The position numbers were made by a program, and so were the translations under genes. This document shows, piece by piece, positions 1 to 9,078 of a DNA stretch of 64,000 nt. The notes under the pieces were generated by a model. The model saw only the letters and a program-made list of their open reading frames with translations, ran no database searches and had not been told where the DNA came from. Origin of the DNA: JASGMR01 sp963664675 (GTDB lineage Bacteria; Thermotogota; Thermotogae; Petrotogales; Kosmotogaceae); NCBI GenBank assembly GCA_963664675.2, contig CAXXLB010000014.1:62001-126000 (forward strand), read 5' to 3'. How positions within the stretch are numbered: the first letter of the stretch is position 1; every line of letters starts with the position of its first letter.

Positions 1-26
1 AAATAAAAGTGAGAGGATGCGAACTT

Positions 27-836
27 ATGTCGATCGAAATTTATTACTTCAGCGGAACAGGTAATTCTATGTTTATTGCACAGGAACTGAAAAAGCGATT
101 GCCGGACTGCAACCTTATTCCTATCGTGCACGTTCTTGGGAATGGCGGAATTAAAACGGATGCCGATGTGATAGGTATTGTCTTCCCGATTTATGCCACT
201 ACTTATCCCAATGAGATAAGGCAGTTTATTGAATTGCTTGATTATAATAAAGATGCGTATATTTTTGCCGTATCAAGTCGGAAATGTCGGCCACGGGTTT
301 TTTCTGCTATTGACAGGATGCTGGCACGAAGTGGCGGTAAACTTTCCGCTGCGCGTTCTATTTCCATGCCGCAGAATTATATTCCGGTTTTCACTGTCGA
401 AACACATGAGAATATCAAAAAACAGGACGAAGAACTTATGCGAGTACTGGAAGCGTTTGTTCAGGATGTTCTTAACAAGAAGATGTCCATTGAAAAGGCA
501 CAAAAACTTCCGGTTCGCTTTATGATCTTATACTTGTTAGTTCGGTTTTTCTCTTTCCTGAACAGAAAAACACGATACTTTAATTTGGGAAACAGATTTT
601 ATTCGGATGATAAGTGTACGGGGTGCGGTCTTTGTGAGAAAATATGTCTGATCGAACGTATCAGGTTGGATAACGGCCGGCCTGTTTGGGACTCGCGCAT
701 TTCCTGCAGACTTTGCCTGGCCTGTTTACACTATTGCCCGGCCGAAGCTATCCAGATCAGGGGAACAAAGACAGAAAAATCTGGGCGATATCATCATAAG
801 GGAATTACTGCGGAAGACATTGCACACCAGAAATAA
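27..836 (+). CDS. EFR1-type flavodoxin/ferredoxin fusion protein
   Basis: The 269-residue protein joins an N-terminal flavodoxin-like domain (FMN phosphate loop SGTGNS at residues 9-14) to a C-terminal 2[4Fe-4S] ferredoxin domain. The two cluster motifs are C197-C200-C203-C207 and C227-C230-C233-C237. This is the architecture of the EFR1 family, thought to carry electrons between flavin and iron-sulfur partners in the cytoplasm of anaerobes; the specific partner is unknown. I start it at ATG 27, which has the ribosome site GAGAGGA nine bases upstream; a GTG at 9 lies before that site. The gene looks clearly richer in GC than the rest of the window, which suggests recent transfer (inference). 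Both domains are intact. Confidence 0.85.
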   Translation: MSIEIYYFSGTGNSMFIAQELKKRLPDCNLIPIVHVLGNGGIKTDADVIGIVFPIYATTYPNEIRQFIELLDYNKDAYIFAVSSRKCRPRVFSAIDRMLARSGGKLSAARSISMPQNYIPVFTVETHENIKKQDEELMRVLEAFVQDVLNKKMSIEKAQKLPVRFMILYLLVRFFSFLNRKTRYFNLGNRFYSDDKCTGCGLCEKICLIERIRLDNGRPVWDSRISCRLCLACLHYCPAEAIQIRGTKTEKSGRYHHKGITAEDIAHQK

Positions 837-1608
837 GTTCATTATACATAGAATGCAAGAAAGACCTCCCATCAATAGATGTGATCGAATGCGGTATAAA
901 AACATCGGGTACGGCAGTCACTGAAGGCAACTGCGTTCGGTATTTCTGTATCTGTGATTATTTTGCTTATCCATGAAATTGAAATCATACGCAGCAATTT
1001 TAATGTTGGTTATAGCATAGAAATATTATTTCATACATATAGAACTTCTTCAATCATAATGTAACGGAGATCTTCGGATTTAAAATTGTTTTATATCCGG
1101 CTAGTCGCTTTTGTCGTCCAACTACGGTGATGGGGTTTATATTGTACTTGTTGAATACATATATATATAATATCTCTACTGAGCGAAACATTTTACGTTG
1201 TCTGCCTCTTTCACTGCATAAAGATTGGAATATATTCCTAAAGTCTGATGACTTCCAAAGCGTGTACAATTTTTAAAGATGGAAAGCGCGGTAAATTTGA
1301 AATAATGGTGTTTTTGATGTCCATATTTTCCGTTCAGAATACTAAAAAAATATTGAGAGAGAGGATTTGTGGTCTTTAATGAGATTGGAAATATAAATCC
1401 AGTTCTTTTTAAAGGACTATGGTTAAGATAATATTGCTTTAATAAAAAACTGCTGACAGAAAAATATACAGACTTATAGAATATATAAGTAAAAAGTTAT
1501 AAAAATGAATTTAAAAATATTACTTATATAAACAAGACGTTTTTTGCGCTGTTTTTATATATGAATATTCATTTCATGGGGGCAATTATAGTTAAAAACG
1601 GTGAAACT

Positions 1609-1627
1609 TACCCCATAATTTGGGGTA
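1609..1627. promoter_or_regulatory. Inverted repeat upstream of the 2H phosphoesterase gene
   Basis: TACCCCA and TGGGGTA form a perfect 7-bp inverted repeat separated by five bases. It lies 28 bases before a TATAAT box (1655-1660) and 40 bases before the next start codon. No T-tract follows, so an operator is more likely than a terminator. This is inference from position. Confidence 0.4.
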
Positions 1628-1654
1628 TTAAAGTTTGATATTTATTCGAAATGA

Positions 1655-1660
1655 TATAAT
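1655..1660 (+). promoter_or_regulatory. -10 box very close to a start codon
   Basis: A perfect TATAAT ends only six bases before ATG 1667, and no Shine-Dalgarno sequence is visible. If this box is used, transcription would begin at or near the A of the ATG, giving a leaderless mRNA. A TTGATA at 1635-1640 is the nearest -35 candidate, but the 14-base spacer is short. Confidence 0.4.
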
Positions 1661-1666
1661 TATTTT

Positions 1667-2230
1667 ATGAATGGTTTGATATCGTTGATGCCGGATTTTC
1701 TGCATGAAGAGGTTCTGAAGATCTGGAAAGAGTTAGATATTTTATTCGGTTTGAATAGAGTTAAAAGCACCTTATATCCGCATATTACTTGGATAATCTC
1801 TCAAAGTTGCGATGAATATAAGATTATAGAATGGCTGGAAGGGGAAAAGAAAAAACATTTTCCTTTCAATATTAAAACCAATGGAATAGGTATATTCACT
1901 GGTAAAAGACCGGCCATTTACATTCAAGTAAAGCAGAATGTAGAACTTATAAAATTTCAGCAATGTCTCTATGATAATTTTTCTCCACATGCAAAGGAAC
2001 TAAAGAAGCTATATTTTCCTGAAAACTGGATACCGCATATAAGCTTGGCTATCGAAGATGTTAACGGTAATAATATATCCGGAGTTATTGAACATCTTTT
2101 ATCGATAAGCTTTAAGCATGAAATAAAAATTACAGGAATATCTCTTGTGAGGAGAAGAAAGGGAGAAAATATGGAGATTGTGAAGAATTTTTTCTTCCCG
2201 GATAAAAATGATCTGGAGGCTTATGAGTGA
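1667..2230 (+). CDS. 2H phosphoesterase superfamily protein (2'-5' RNA ligase-like)
   Basis: The 187-residue protein has the two hallmark HxT/S motifs of the 2H phosphoesterase fold: H39-I-T41 in a PHIT context and H124-I-S126 in a PHIS context, about 85 residues apart as usual. Members cleave or join 2',5'- or cyclic-phosphate ends of RNA or small nucleotides (LigT, YjcG, CPDase). The substrate cannot be told from sequence. There is no signal peptide, so it is cytoplasmic. It is a single-gene unit, convergent with the prephenate dehydratase gene. No ribosome site precedes ATG 1667, and the TATAAT at 1655-1660 suggests leaderless expression. ATG 1688 (MPDF) is an alternative start. Confidence 0.75.
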   Translation: MNGLISLMPDFLHEEVLKIWKELDILFGLNRVKSTLYPHITWIISQSCDEYKIIEWLEGEKKKHFPFNIKTNGIGIFTGKRPAIYIQVKQNVELIKFQQCLYDNFSPHAKELKKLYFPENWIPHISLAIEDVNGNNISGVIEHLLSISFKHEIKITGISLVRRRKGENMEIVKNFFFPDKNDLEAYE

Positions 2231-2373
2231 ATCTTATGATGGCCAACCACCTCCTCTATGCTATTTATGGTGGGTTTTTATGTTCCATGCACTAAACACT
2301 ATATACTGCTGTTTTCCTGTTCTCTATTTATCAATTCTCTATTCTCTAAGTTGCTTTTCTGCTCTTGAGCTTT

Positions 2374-3207
2374 TTAATCGTATTTATAAATATTGTAAGA
2401 TCCAAGATTTTTAAAAAATATTGTTTCTGATTTTATAGCTTTGAGTGCATCTTTTATTTTATCTGTTTCTTGAGAGCCTTCAAATCCAAGATAAAATAAA
2501 TAATGCCATTTATCCTTTCTAGAAGGTCTGGATTCAATTTTTGTCATATTTATATTTCTGTCCGATAGTTCTCCCAGAACCCTGTAAAGGGCTCCTGCTT
2601 TATTCAGCGTGATAAATATAACAGAGGTTTTACAGTTGCCTGAAGCTTCAGCCATTTTCTTTCCCATTACAAAAAATCTTGTGGAATTAAAATGTAGATC
2701 TTCAAAATTTTTTTTGAGAATTTTTAATCCATATGTTTTTGCTGCAAGTTCACTGGCTATAGCGGCGGTATTATTTTTGTTTAATTTCAATAAATTTTTT
2801 GCGGCACCGGCAGTATCGTAAAAATCTACAGGGTCTATTTTGGATTTTTTGAGGTTTTCTCTACATTGAGAAAGTGCTTGATGGTGTGAGATAGCGTATC
2901 GAATGTCTGCTAGTTCCATCTGAGGAAGACATAAAAGACAATGCTCAATCTTTTGAGTTACTTCTGCCTGAACGAATAAATCATATTTCATTAATGCATC
3001 ATAAGCAGGAATAACTGTGCCTGCGAGAGTGTTTTCAATCGGGAGCATTGCATAATCAGCTTTGTTATTTAATACTGATAATAGCAGTTCATCAAAATCT
3101 TTGCATGGAAGAGTGACCGGGCTTTCTACAAAATGCTGTTTGATTGCCTGTTCCGAATATGCGCCGTGTTCTCCTTGAAATGAAACAATGATAAGAATTC
3201 CCCCCAT
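2374..3207 (-). CDS. pheA: Prephenate dehydratase
   Basis: Stand-alone prephenate dehydratase, which converts prephenate to phenylpyruvate in phenylalanine synthesis. The 277 residues cover the catalytic PDT domain (about 7-185), with the diagnostic Thr-Arg-Phe triad at 176-178, and a C-terminal ACT domain (about 194-270) with an ESRP motif at 225-228 that normally binds phenylalanine for feedback inhibition. No chorismate mutase domain is fused. The ATG at 3207 has only a weak A/G-rich sequence upstream, while a GGGGGGA run lies inside the first codons. That run would be well placed for an in-frame ATT seven codons in, so the true start is uncertain. No other aromatic genes are nearby. Confidence 0.93.
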   Translation of the reverse strand: MGGILIIVSFQGEHGAYSEQAIKQHFVESPVTLPCKDFDELLLSVLNNKADYAMLPIENTLAGTVIPAYDALMKYDLFVQAEVTQKIEHCLLCLPQMELADIRYAISHHQALSQCRENLKKSKIDPVDFYDTAGAAKNLLKLNKNNTAAIASELAAKTYGLKILKKNFEDLHFNSTRFFVMGKKMAEASGNCKTSVIFITLNKAGALYRVLGELSDRNINMTKIESRPSRKDKWHYLFYLGFEGSQETDKIKDALKAIKSETIFFKNLGSYNIYKYD

Positions 3208-3604
3208 TCTTTCTATTAGTTTAGAGTATCACAAAAACCAGATTTTTTATATTTAAGATTTTATAAAAATGATGGGTTTTTATATTAATTTTTTTATTCA
3301 TATTAAATATAAGTTGCACATAACAAATGTGAGTTAAAAAATAAAATGAAATATAAAACGTAGAATTACAAAGATAATTTTGTTTAATGGCAAATAATTA
3401 GATGAGAACAAATATATTCGAGCTAGTTAAGATTTGTATATAACAAAATTAGTTGTTAGAATCAATAAATAGAGAAGGGTTTTATAATAAAGTTTTTTGT
3501 CGTCATAATATATGTTTTTTAAACCTAATATTTTAGCTAGGTTTCCATTTTTGTTAAAGTATGAATTTATTTTCGCGTATAGCGATTAAGGAGGGAAGTA
3601 ACTT
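3208..3604. promoter_or_regulatory. Upstream region of the xylose-type importer operon
   Basis: This 397-base AT-rich spacer separates the diverging pheA and xylF genes and should hold both promoters. The clearest element is an inverted repeat, AAACCTA at 3521-3527 and TAGGTTT at 3538-3544, which could be an operator or a leader hairpin for the sugar operon. A strong ribosome site, AAGGAGG at 3588-3594, precedes xylF. I could not identify a convincing -35/-10 pair. Confidence 0.45.
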
Positions 3605-4621
3605 ATGAAAAAGTTAGTACTGATTTTCATTATTTGCCTTATGGTTTCTGTTTTTATTTTTGCTGAAGAAGTTTTAATTGGTTTTTCGATGGACAATCTA
3701 AGATTGGAAAGATGGCAGCATGATAGGGATATTTTTGTCGAAACTGCAGAAAAATTGGGTGCCAAAGTTTTGGTTCAGTCTGCAAACGGGGATGATGCTG
3801 TACAGTTGTCGCAGGCCGAAAATCTTATTGCTCAAGGGGTAGATGTCCTTGTTATTCTTCCGCACAATGGAAAAGTTATGGGAAGTATAGTAGAAGAGGC
3901 GCACGCAAATGGAATACCCGTTATCGCATATGATCGATTACTTATGGATTGTGATTTAGATTGGTATATTTCGTTCGATAATGTAAGGGTAGGAGAATTA
4001 CAAGCAGAATATCTTATAAGCAAAAAAGATAATGGAAGGTTCTTCCTTTTAGGAGGATCTCCAACGGATAATAACGCTTTTCTTTTCAGAAAAGGACAAA
4101 TGAATATTTTACAACCCTATATCGACAGTGGCGCGGTTGAAGTTGTTGGAGATCAATGGGCAAAGGATTGGTTGCCTCAGGAAGCAATGAACATAATGGA
4201 AAATGCGTTAACTGCGAACAACAATGAAATAGATGTTATTGTTGCTTCAAATGACAGTACATCTGGGGGAGCGATAGAAGCACTTGCCGACCAGGGATTA
4301 GCAGGAAAAGTATTTATTTCCGGACAGGATGCTGATTTGGCAGCATGTCAAAGAATAGTTGAAGGTACGCAATCAATGACAATTTATAAGCCAATCAAAG
4401 ATTTGGCCACTCAAGCTGCTTTCCTGGCAATTGCGAGTGCCAGGGGTATTTTCATGAGACCAAACGGATATACCGATAATGATTTGATTGCAGTTCCATC
4501 AATTCTTTTGACACCTATTCAAGTTGATGCTGTGAATATGTATGAAACAGTTATAATGGACGGTTTCCATGGGCTAGAAGAAGTGTATAAAAATGTACCG
4601 AAAGAGCAGTGGCCTGAATAA
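3605..4621 (+). CDS. xylF: D-xylose-type ABC transporter substrate-binding protein
   Basis: This 338-residue secreted protein begins with a signal peptide (MKK, then a hydrophobic stretch to about residue 20) and continues as a type I periplasmic sugar-binding protein. It follows E. coli XylF nearly segment by segment: NLRLERWQHDRDIF near residue 32, a VQSANGDD segment, a GQDADLAA segment, and LLTPI near the C-terminus. The likely ligand is D-xylose or a close aldopentose. It is the first gene of xylF-xylG-xylH, with a strong ribosome site. A hairpin directly downstream probably raises its transcript level relative to the ATPase gene. A loss of ligand specificity cannot be excluded, but the family assignment is firm. 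Confidence 0.93.
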   Translation: MKKLVLIFIICLMVSVFIFAEEVLIGFSMDNLRLERWQHDRDIFVETAEKLGAKVLVQSANGDDAVQLSQAENLIAQGVDVLVILPHNGKVMGSIVEEAHANGIPVIAYDRLLMDCDLDWYISFDNVRVGELQAEYLISKKDNGRFFLLGGSPTDNNAFLFRKGQMNILQPYIDSGAVEVVGDQWAKDWLPQEAMNIMENALTANNNEIDVIVASNDSTSGGAIEALADQGLAGKVFISGQDADLAACQRIVEGTQSMTIYKPIKDLATQAAFLAIASARGIFMRPNGYTDNDLIAVPSILLTPIQVDAVNMYETVIMDGFHGLEEVYKNVPKEQWPE

Positions 4622-4655
4622 AATTATTCCGTAAAAAACTATGATGATTTAAATG

Positions 4656-4678
4656 CCCCGGGATAATTAATCCTGGGG
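4656..4678 (+). promoter_or_regulatory. Intercistronic hairpin between xylF and xylG
   Basis: CCCCGGGAT (4656-4664) pairs with ATCCTGGGG (4670-4678) through nine base pairs, one of them G-U, around a five-base loop. It sits between the binding-protein and ATPase genes. Such hairpins usually protect the upstream mRNA or partly stop transcription so that the binding protein is made in excess. There is no long T-tract, so stabilisation is favoured over full termination. Confidence 0.6.
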
Positions 4679-4703
4679 TGTCTCCTTTAAAATGAGGTGG
4701 AAG

Positions 4704-6227
4704 ATGAATAATATTCTGGAAACAAAAAAAATAATCAAGGATTTTCCTGGAGTCAGAGCACTTAATAATGTTTCTGTGGATATAAGAGAAAATGAAATAC
4801 ACGCTATATGTGGGGAAAATGGTGCCGGTAAGTCGACTTTGATAAATATTTTAAGTGGTGTACATCCATACGGTACTTACTCCGGAAAAATATTAATGAA
4901 TGGTGATGAAATGAAATTTCACAGCATAAAAGATGCTGAGAATTCTGGCATAGCGGTTATTCATCAGGAACTTACCCTATTCGAAGAACTCAATATTACG
5001 GAAAATATTTTTATGAATCATCAAAGAACAAAGGGGATTTCAATAAACTGGGATTATATGAACAAGGAAACAGCAAAATGGTTGGAAAAATTGAAATTAA
5101 GTCATGTTAAACCGACTGTTATTGTTAAAAATCTTGGAGTTGGTAAACAACAGCTTATTGAAATTGCAAAGGCTCTTATGAAAAAATCAAAAATTCTTAT
5201 ATTGGATGAACCCACAGCATCGTTAACAGAACAGGAAACTGAAATTCTTTTTGACATTATCAAAGAACTTAAAAAAGAGGGAGTAACATGTATTTATATT
5301 TCGCATAAACTCGATGAAGTGTTTGAAATTGCAGATAGAATAACAGTCTTGAGAGATGGAGAATCCATTGACACTAAAGAAATTGATGAAATAAACGAAA
5401 CTGAAATTGTTAAAATGATGGTAGGAAGAGAAATAAATCAAATGTATCCAAAAAGAACTAATAAGCCTGCAAAAGAAATTCTGAGAATAGAGAGTTTTGA
5501 TGTGTACGATGTGGATATTCCAGATAAAAAAGCGGTTGATAATGCGAATTTTGAATTGAGAGAAGGAGAGATTCTGGGTATATCAGGATTAATGGGTGCG
5601 GGAAGAACGGAACTTGTAAGTAGTATTTATGGAGGCTATTCGGGAAAATGGAGGGGAAAAGTTTTTTTCAAGGGAGAAGAAATAAAAATAAAAAAACCTT
5701 CCGAAGCCCTGAAAAAAGGATTTGCCTTTCTTTCGGAAGATAGAAAAGGAGAAGGAATAATACCAACGATGGATGTAAAGGAAAATGTCGCAATAGCCTT
5801 TTTGAAGAAGTTTGTGGATATTGTAGGTATTAATCAGAATAAATTAATAAGTTCGGTGAATAAAGTAGTAGATGATCTGGATATAAAAACCCCTTCTTTG
5901 AAGGCGAATATTACTACATTGAGTGGGGGAAATCAGCAAAAGGTTTTACTGGGAAGGAATTTATTGTTTAATCCAAAAATTCTGATAATGGATGAACCGA
6001 CAAGAGGTATAGATGTGGGAGCAAAGCACGAGATATATGTTTTAATGAATGAGCTTACAAAATCAGGAATATCAATAATTATGGTTTCTTCAGAGCTTCC
6101 GGAAATACTTGGCATGAGTGACAGAATAATAATTTTAAAGGAAGGAAATATAGTAAAAGAATTCGATAATGAGAATAAAAGTATAACTCAGGAAGATGTA
6201 ATGATTTATGCTGCGGGGGGAAATTAA
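4704..6227 (+). CDS. xylG: Xylose-type ABC importer ATPase, double-domain
   Basis: This 507-residue protein carries two fused ABC ATPase domains, as in all carbohydrate CUT2 importers. The first has Walker A GENGAGKST, a variant signature (LGVGKQQ) and Walker B ILILDEPT. The second has the usual degenerate Walker A (GAGRTEL), a good LSGGNQQK signature and Walker B ILIMDEPT. It powers the XylFGH importer from the cytoplasmic side. I place the start at ATG 4704 because GAGGT lies at 4694-4698; the in-frame ATG at 4692 precedes that site. The stop is two bases from the permease start, so the two are co-translated. Confidence 0.93.
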   Translation: MNNILETKKIIKDFPGVRALNNVSVDIRENEIHAICGENGAGKSTLINILSGVHPYGTYSGKILMNGDEMKFHSIKDAENSGIAVIHQELTLFEELNITENIFMNHQRTKGISINWDYMNKETAKWLEKLKLSHVKPTVIVKNLGVGKQQLIEIAKALMKKSKILILDEPTASLTEQETEILFDIIKELKKEGVTCIYISHKLDEVFEIADRITVLRDGESIDTKEIDEINETEIVKMMVGREINQMYPKRTNKPAKEILRIESFDVYDVDIPDKKAVDNANFELREGEILGISGLMGAGRTELVSSIYGGYSGKWRGKVFFKGEEIKIKKPSEALKKGFAFLSEDRKGEGIIPTMDVKENVAIAFLKKFVDIVGINQNKLISSVNKVVDDLDIKTPSLKANITTLSGGNQQKVLLGRNLLFNPKILIMDEPTRGIDVGAKHEIYVLMNELTKSGISIIMVSSELPEILGMSDRIIILKEGNIVKEFDNENKSITQEDVMIYAAGGN

Positions 6228-6228
6228 A

Positions 6229-7362
6229 ATGAAAAAACTATTCAAATTAAATATAAGGGCATATATGATGATCATTGCTCTGGTAATTATATGGGTCATT
6301 TTTTCAATCATTACAGGAGGAAATTTTCTTTCATCGAGAAATATTTCTAATCTGTTTAAGCAATCTGTATTCACATCAATTTTAGCCATTGGAATGGTTT
6401 CGGTTATTATTCTTGGCGAAATAGATCTTTCGGTAGGATCTATAGTTGGTTTAGCTGGAGGCATAACAGCCATCTTTGATGTTTGGAACGGTTTCAATCC
6501 AATATTTACAATTTTAATTACTCTCGCAATAGGAGCGGCAATAGGAATATGGCATGGATGGTGGGTGAACAATGGCGTTCCATCCTTTGTCGTTACCCTT
6601 GGGGGGTTACTCATATACAGGGGAATTCTTATAGGAATAACGAGAGGGACGACTATAGGTCCACTTTCGTCAACCTTTAAGATTCTTGGAAAAAATTATC
6701 TTCCAAATTGGTTTGGTATAGTGCTTGGTGTAATAGCTTCAATATTTGTTGTGTACTCAATTTTAAGTTCCAGAAGAAATAAAAGGAAATATAATTTTGA
6801 GGTTCCTTCGCTTGGGATAGACGTTTTGAAAATATTAGTGTTCATAGGATTGATAGCTTTATTTGTATACGAACTCAATGATTATAGAGGAATGCCAATC
6901 GCTTTTTTGGTGTTGCTTTTTGCTCTTTTATTTTTCTCATACACCACAAGAAATACCGTATTTGGACGTTCGATTTATGCTATTGGGGGAAATAAAAATG
7001 CCGCAAAATTATCCGGTATTAATATTAAGAAAAGCACTTTAATGGTATTTATGATAAACGGTATAATGGCCGCACTTGCAGGAATAATTTTAACTTCCAG
7101 ATTGAACGCAGCTTCTGTTCAGTCAGGTGATGGAGCTGAATTGGATGCGATTGCCGCCTGTGTCATTGGAGGAGCGAGTTTATCGGGCGGTATTGGTACG
7201 GTTAGTGGGGCAGTTATCGGAGCTATCGTTATGGCCAGTCTTGATAATGGAATGAGTTTGATGAACATGCCGATGTTCTGGCAGTCGATAATAAAAGGAT
7301 TGGTTTTGATAGTAGCTGTTTGGATTGATATAGCCACCAAGAAAAGGGCAAAAATGGCTTAG
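6229..7362 (+). CDS. xylH: Xylose-type ABC importer permease
   Basis: This 377-residue multi-spanning protein of the BPD_transp_2 family forms the membrane channel of the XylFGH importer. It has the family landmark GEIDLSVGS segment after the second membrane span and a conserved cytoplasmic GRSIYAIGGNKNAAKLSGI loop that contacts the ATPase. A long hydrophilic insert around residue 180 matches the XylH subgroup rather than the shorter RbsC. The start is ATG 6229 behind GGGGGGA, two bases after the xylG stop. It is the last gene of the operon, and no isomerase or kinase gene follows, so catabolism of the sugar must be encoded elsewhere. Confidence 0.92.
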   Translation: MKKLFKLNIRAYMMIIALVIIWVIFSIITGGNFLSSRNISNLFKQSVFTSILAIGMVSVIILGEIDLSVGSIVGLAGGITAIFDVWNGFNPIFTILITLAIGAAIGIWHGWWVNNGVPSFVVTLGGLLIYRGILIGITRGTTIGPLSSTFKILGKNYLPNWFGIVLGVIASIFVVYSILSSRRNKRKYNFEVPSLGIDVLKILVFIGLIALFVYELNDYRGMPIAFLVLLFALLFFSYTTRNTVFGRSIYAIGGNKNAAKLSGINIKKSTLMVFMINGIMAALAGIILTSRLNAASVQSGDGAELDAIAACVIGGASLSGGIGTVSGAVIGAIVMASLDNGMSLMNMPMFWQSIIKGLVLIVAVWIDIATKKRAKMA

Positions 7363-7883
7363 ATTTTTAAAATTTATTTGTTGAACTTGTGTGAAAGATT
7401 TAATATCTCAGAATTTCTTTGCTTTCTTAATTGAAACTGATTTTGTGTTTGAATAATATAATAAGATTATATGTTTTAAAGAAATAAAAGGGGTATATAA
7501 AGTTTGAATTATTTGAAGTTCACTTGATGAAAAATGGGTTCTGAAGATTTTTTCGGGATAGATGGAGAAAAAATGGTTTTAGAATCCTTTTTTTCTATCG
7601 ATAAGAAATTACCCGGACAAAGTTTTGAAAGAATTCTAAATCCGAAAAAAGGAGATGTGAATACTGCATTTTTGAATTCGTGTATAATATATGGAATTTT
7701 AAATGTGAATATTAAGCTTTTTTATAGATAATGGAAAGGCAATTCATATTTTCTACATTTTTAGTGGTGGTTCACAATTTTATATAAATTGGTTATGATT
7801 GTTGAGTAGTCATGTTAAATTTTTTATGGCTTTTCTCAAAATATATGAATTGACGGTTTTGATACTTGTAAATGGAGGAGAAT
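7363..7883. other. AT-rich spacer after xylH
   Basis: No gene is supported here. A 65-codon frame at 7534-7731 lacks a ribosome site, has no recognisable domain and looks like chance. No clear hairpin terminator was found after xylH. The region presumably carries the promoter of the following glycosyltransferase gene, but I see no good -35/-10 pair. Confidence 0.5.
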
Positions 7884-9029
7884 ATGAAAAAATGTGTGGT
7901 TATTCCAACTTATTGGGGATCGGTAGACGGAAAAGAAGAAATAGTTTTTGATCATCCTACGGACTTAAATTCGGAAGGAACACTGAAACGATTATTGGAA
8001 AATTTATCGTTATTTGAAGAGATAAAAAATGGTGAGATCTCTGTAAAAATAGTGGGAATATCCAACAGAAATGATTCGAATGCAGATGTGGAATGCATAT
8101 TGGAGAAACAAATAAAATCCTTTGAAGATAGAATTGACATTTCTCTGTATTCTTACAGTCGATTGGAAAGATTCAGAAAAAAAATTTCTCCAGATCTTTT
8201 TGAACTCATAAATCCAATGAGTTATTCACAGATAAGAAATTTATGTTTATATGTTGCTTTGGAAAATAAAGTGGACATAGGAATATTTTTAGATGATGAT
8301 GAAATATTGATAGATAGTGATTATTTCAAAATAGCCGAAGAGGGAATGTTTGAAAATGCCGCTGATAATGGAACTATTTTGGGAAAAGCAGGATGGTATG
8401 ATCAGGAAAAATCTGATTTTGAAAAATTTTGGGAACTTAAATGGTGGCCTAAAGATGAGAAAATGAATGAAACTTTTGACAAATTGATGGACAAAAAAAC
8501 CAGATTTAAACCTTCTTTAATGGGACTTGGTGGAAATATGGTTATTTCAAAGGTTTTGATGAAGAATGTATGTTTTGATCCGGAAGTGAATAGGGGTGAA
8601 GATATAGATTACGTACTGAACGCCAGATTAAAAGGTTATAGATTTTATTTTGATTCGGAGCTCAGAATCAGACATCTTCCACCCGATAAAGAAACGCCGT
8701 TGTGGAAAAAAACCAGGGAAGATATATATAGATTTCTTTACATGAGAGATAAATTCGAGTCGCACTTTTATGTAGATGAGTTTCAAAAGGTTTCTGTTAA
8801 AGAATTGGAACCATATCCGGGAATATTTTTGAAGGAAGATCTGGAAGAGAGAATTTTTCAACATAACAGAGCTTTATCGTTAAAATATTTATCTGAAAAT
8901 GATAAAAAAGGATTTGAAGAATGCATGAAAAATAGTAAAATACCTTTTTATTACATAAAAAATGAAAATGCTGCGAATGATTATTTGAATGTCATAAAAA
9001 AATGGAGAAGACTTACGGAAAATTTTTAA
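7884..9029 (+). CDS. Glycosyltransferase family 2-like (GT-A fold)
   Basis: This 381-residue cytoplasmic protein has a GT-A type nucleotide-sugar binding fold. It opens with a CVVIPTYWGS strand. A DDDE metal-binding (DXD-like) motif lies near residue 139, and a GEDIDY segment near residue 240 sits where retaining and inverting GT-A enzymes place the acceptor-activating acidic residues. Polar bacterial GTs for glycosylglycerates and surface glycans share this layout, but the exact donor and acceptor cannot be read. I chose ATG 7884, which follows GGAGGAG. It is the first gene of a probable operon with the phosphodiester-glycosidase-domain protein and the HAD hydrolase. Confidence 0.75.
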   Translation: MKKCVVIPTYWGSVDGKEEIVFDHPTDLNSEGTLKRLLENLSLFEEIKNGEISVKIVGISNRNDSNADVECILEKQIKSFEDRIDISLYSYSRLERFRKKISPDLFELINPMSYSQIRNLCLYVALENKVDIGIFLDDDEILIDSDYFKIAEEGMFENAADNGTILGKAGWYDQEKSDFEKFWELKWWPKDEKMNETFDKLMDKKTRFKPSLMGLGGNMVISKVLMKNVCFDPEVNRGEDIDYVLNARLKGYRFYFDSELRIRHLPPDKETPLWKKTREDIYRFLYMRDKFESHFYVDEFQKVSVKELEPYPGIFLKEDLEERIFQHNRALSLKYLSENDKKGFEECMKNSKIPFYYIKNENAANDYLNVIKKWRRLTENF

Positions 9030-9078
9030 ATATTTTATAATAGTTTTAGTAATGAAAATGATTGAGTGGTGAGTTTGC

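Larger units (their letters stand above)
837..1666. other. Long non-coding stretch, possible decayed sequence
   Basis: I see no convincing gene in these 830 bases. The first ~120 bases share the higher GC of the preceding EFR1 gene and have an open frame (842 to about 976) with several Cys codons but no start, so they may be the remnant of an imported gene. From about 1000 on the sequence is ordinary AT-rich spacer. A short minus-strand frame at 1054-1269 has no ribosome site and no recognisable family. Near the right end is the inverted repeat 1609-1627 and a TATAAT box at 1655-1660. Confidence 0.5.

Noticed and set aside
1054..1269. 71-codon frame on the minus strand
   Set aside because: No ribosome site, no recognisable domain, composition of ordinary spacer.
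2208..2414. 68-codon plus-strand frame after the 2H phosphoesterase
   Set aside because: Overlaps the ends of two convergent genes and contains no recognisable domain; most likely chance.
7534..7731. 65-codon plus-strand frame after xylH
   Set aside because: No ribosome site, no domain, isolated in AT-rich sequence.
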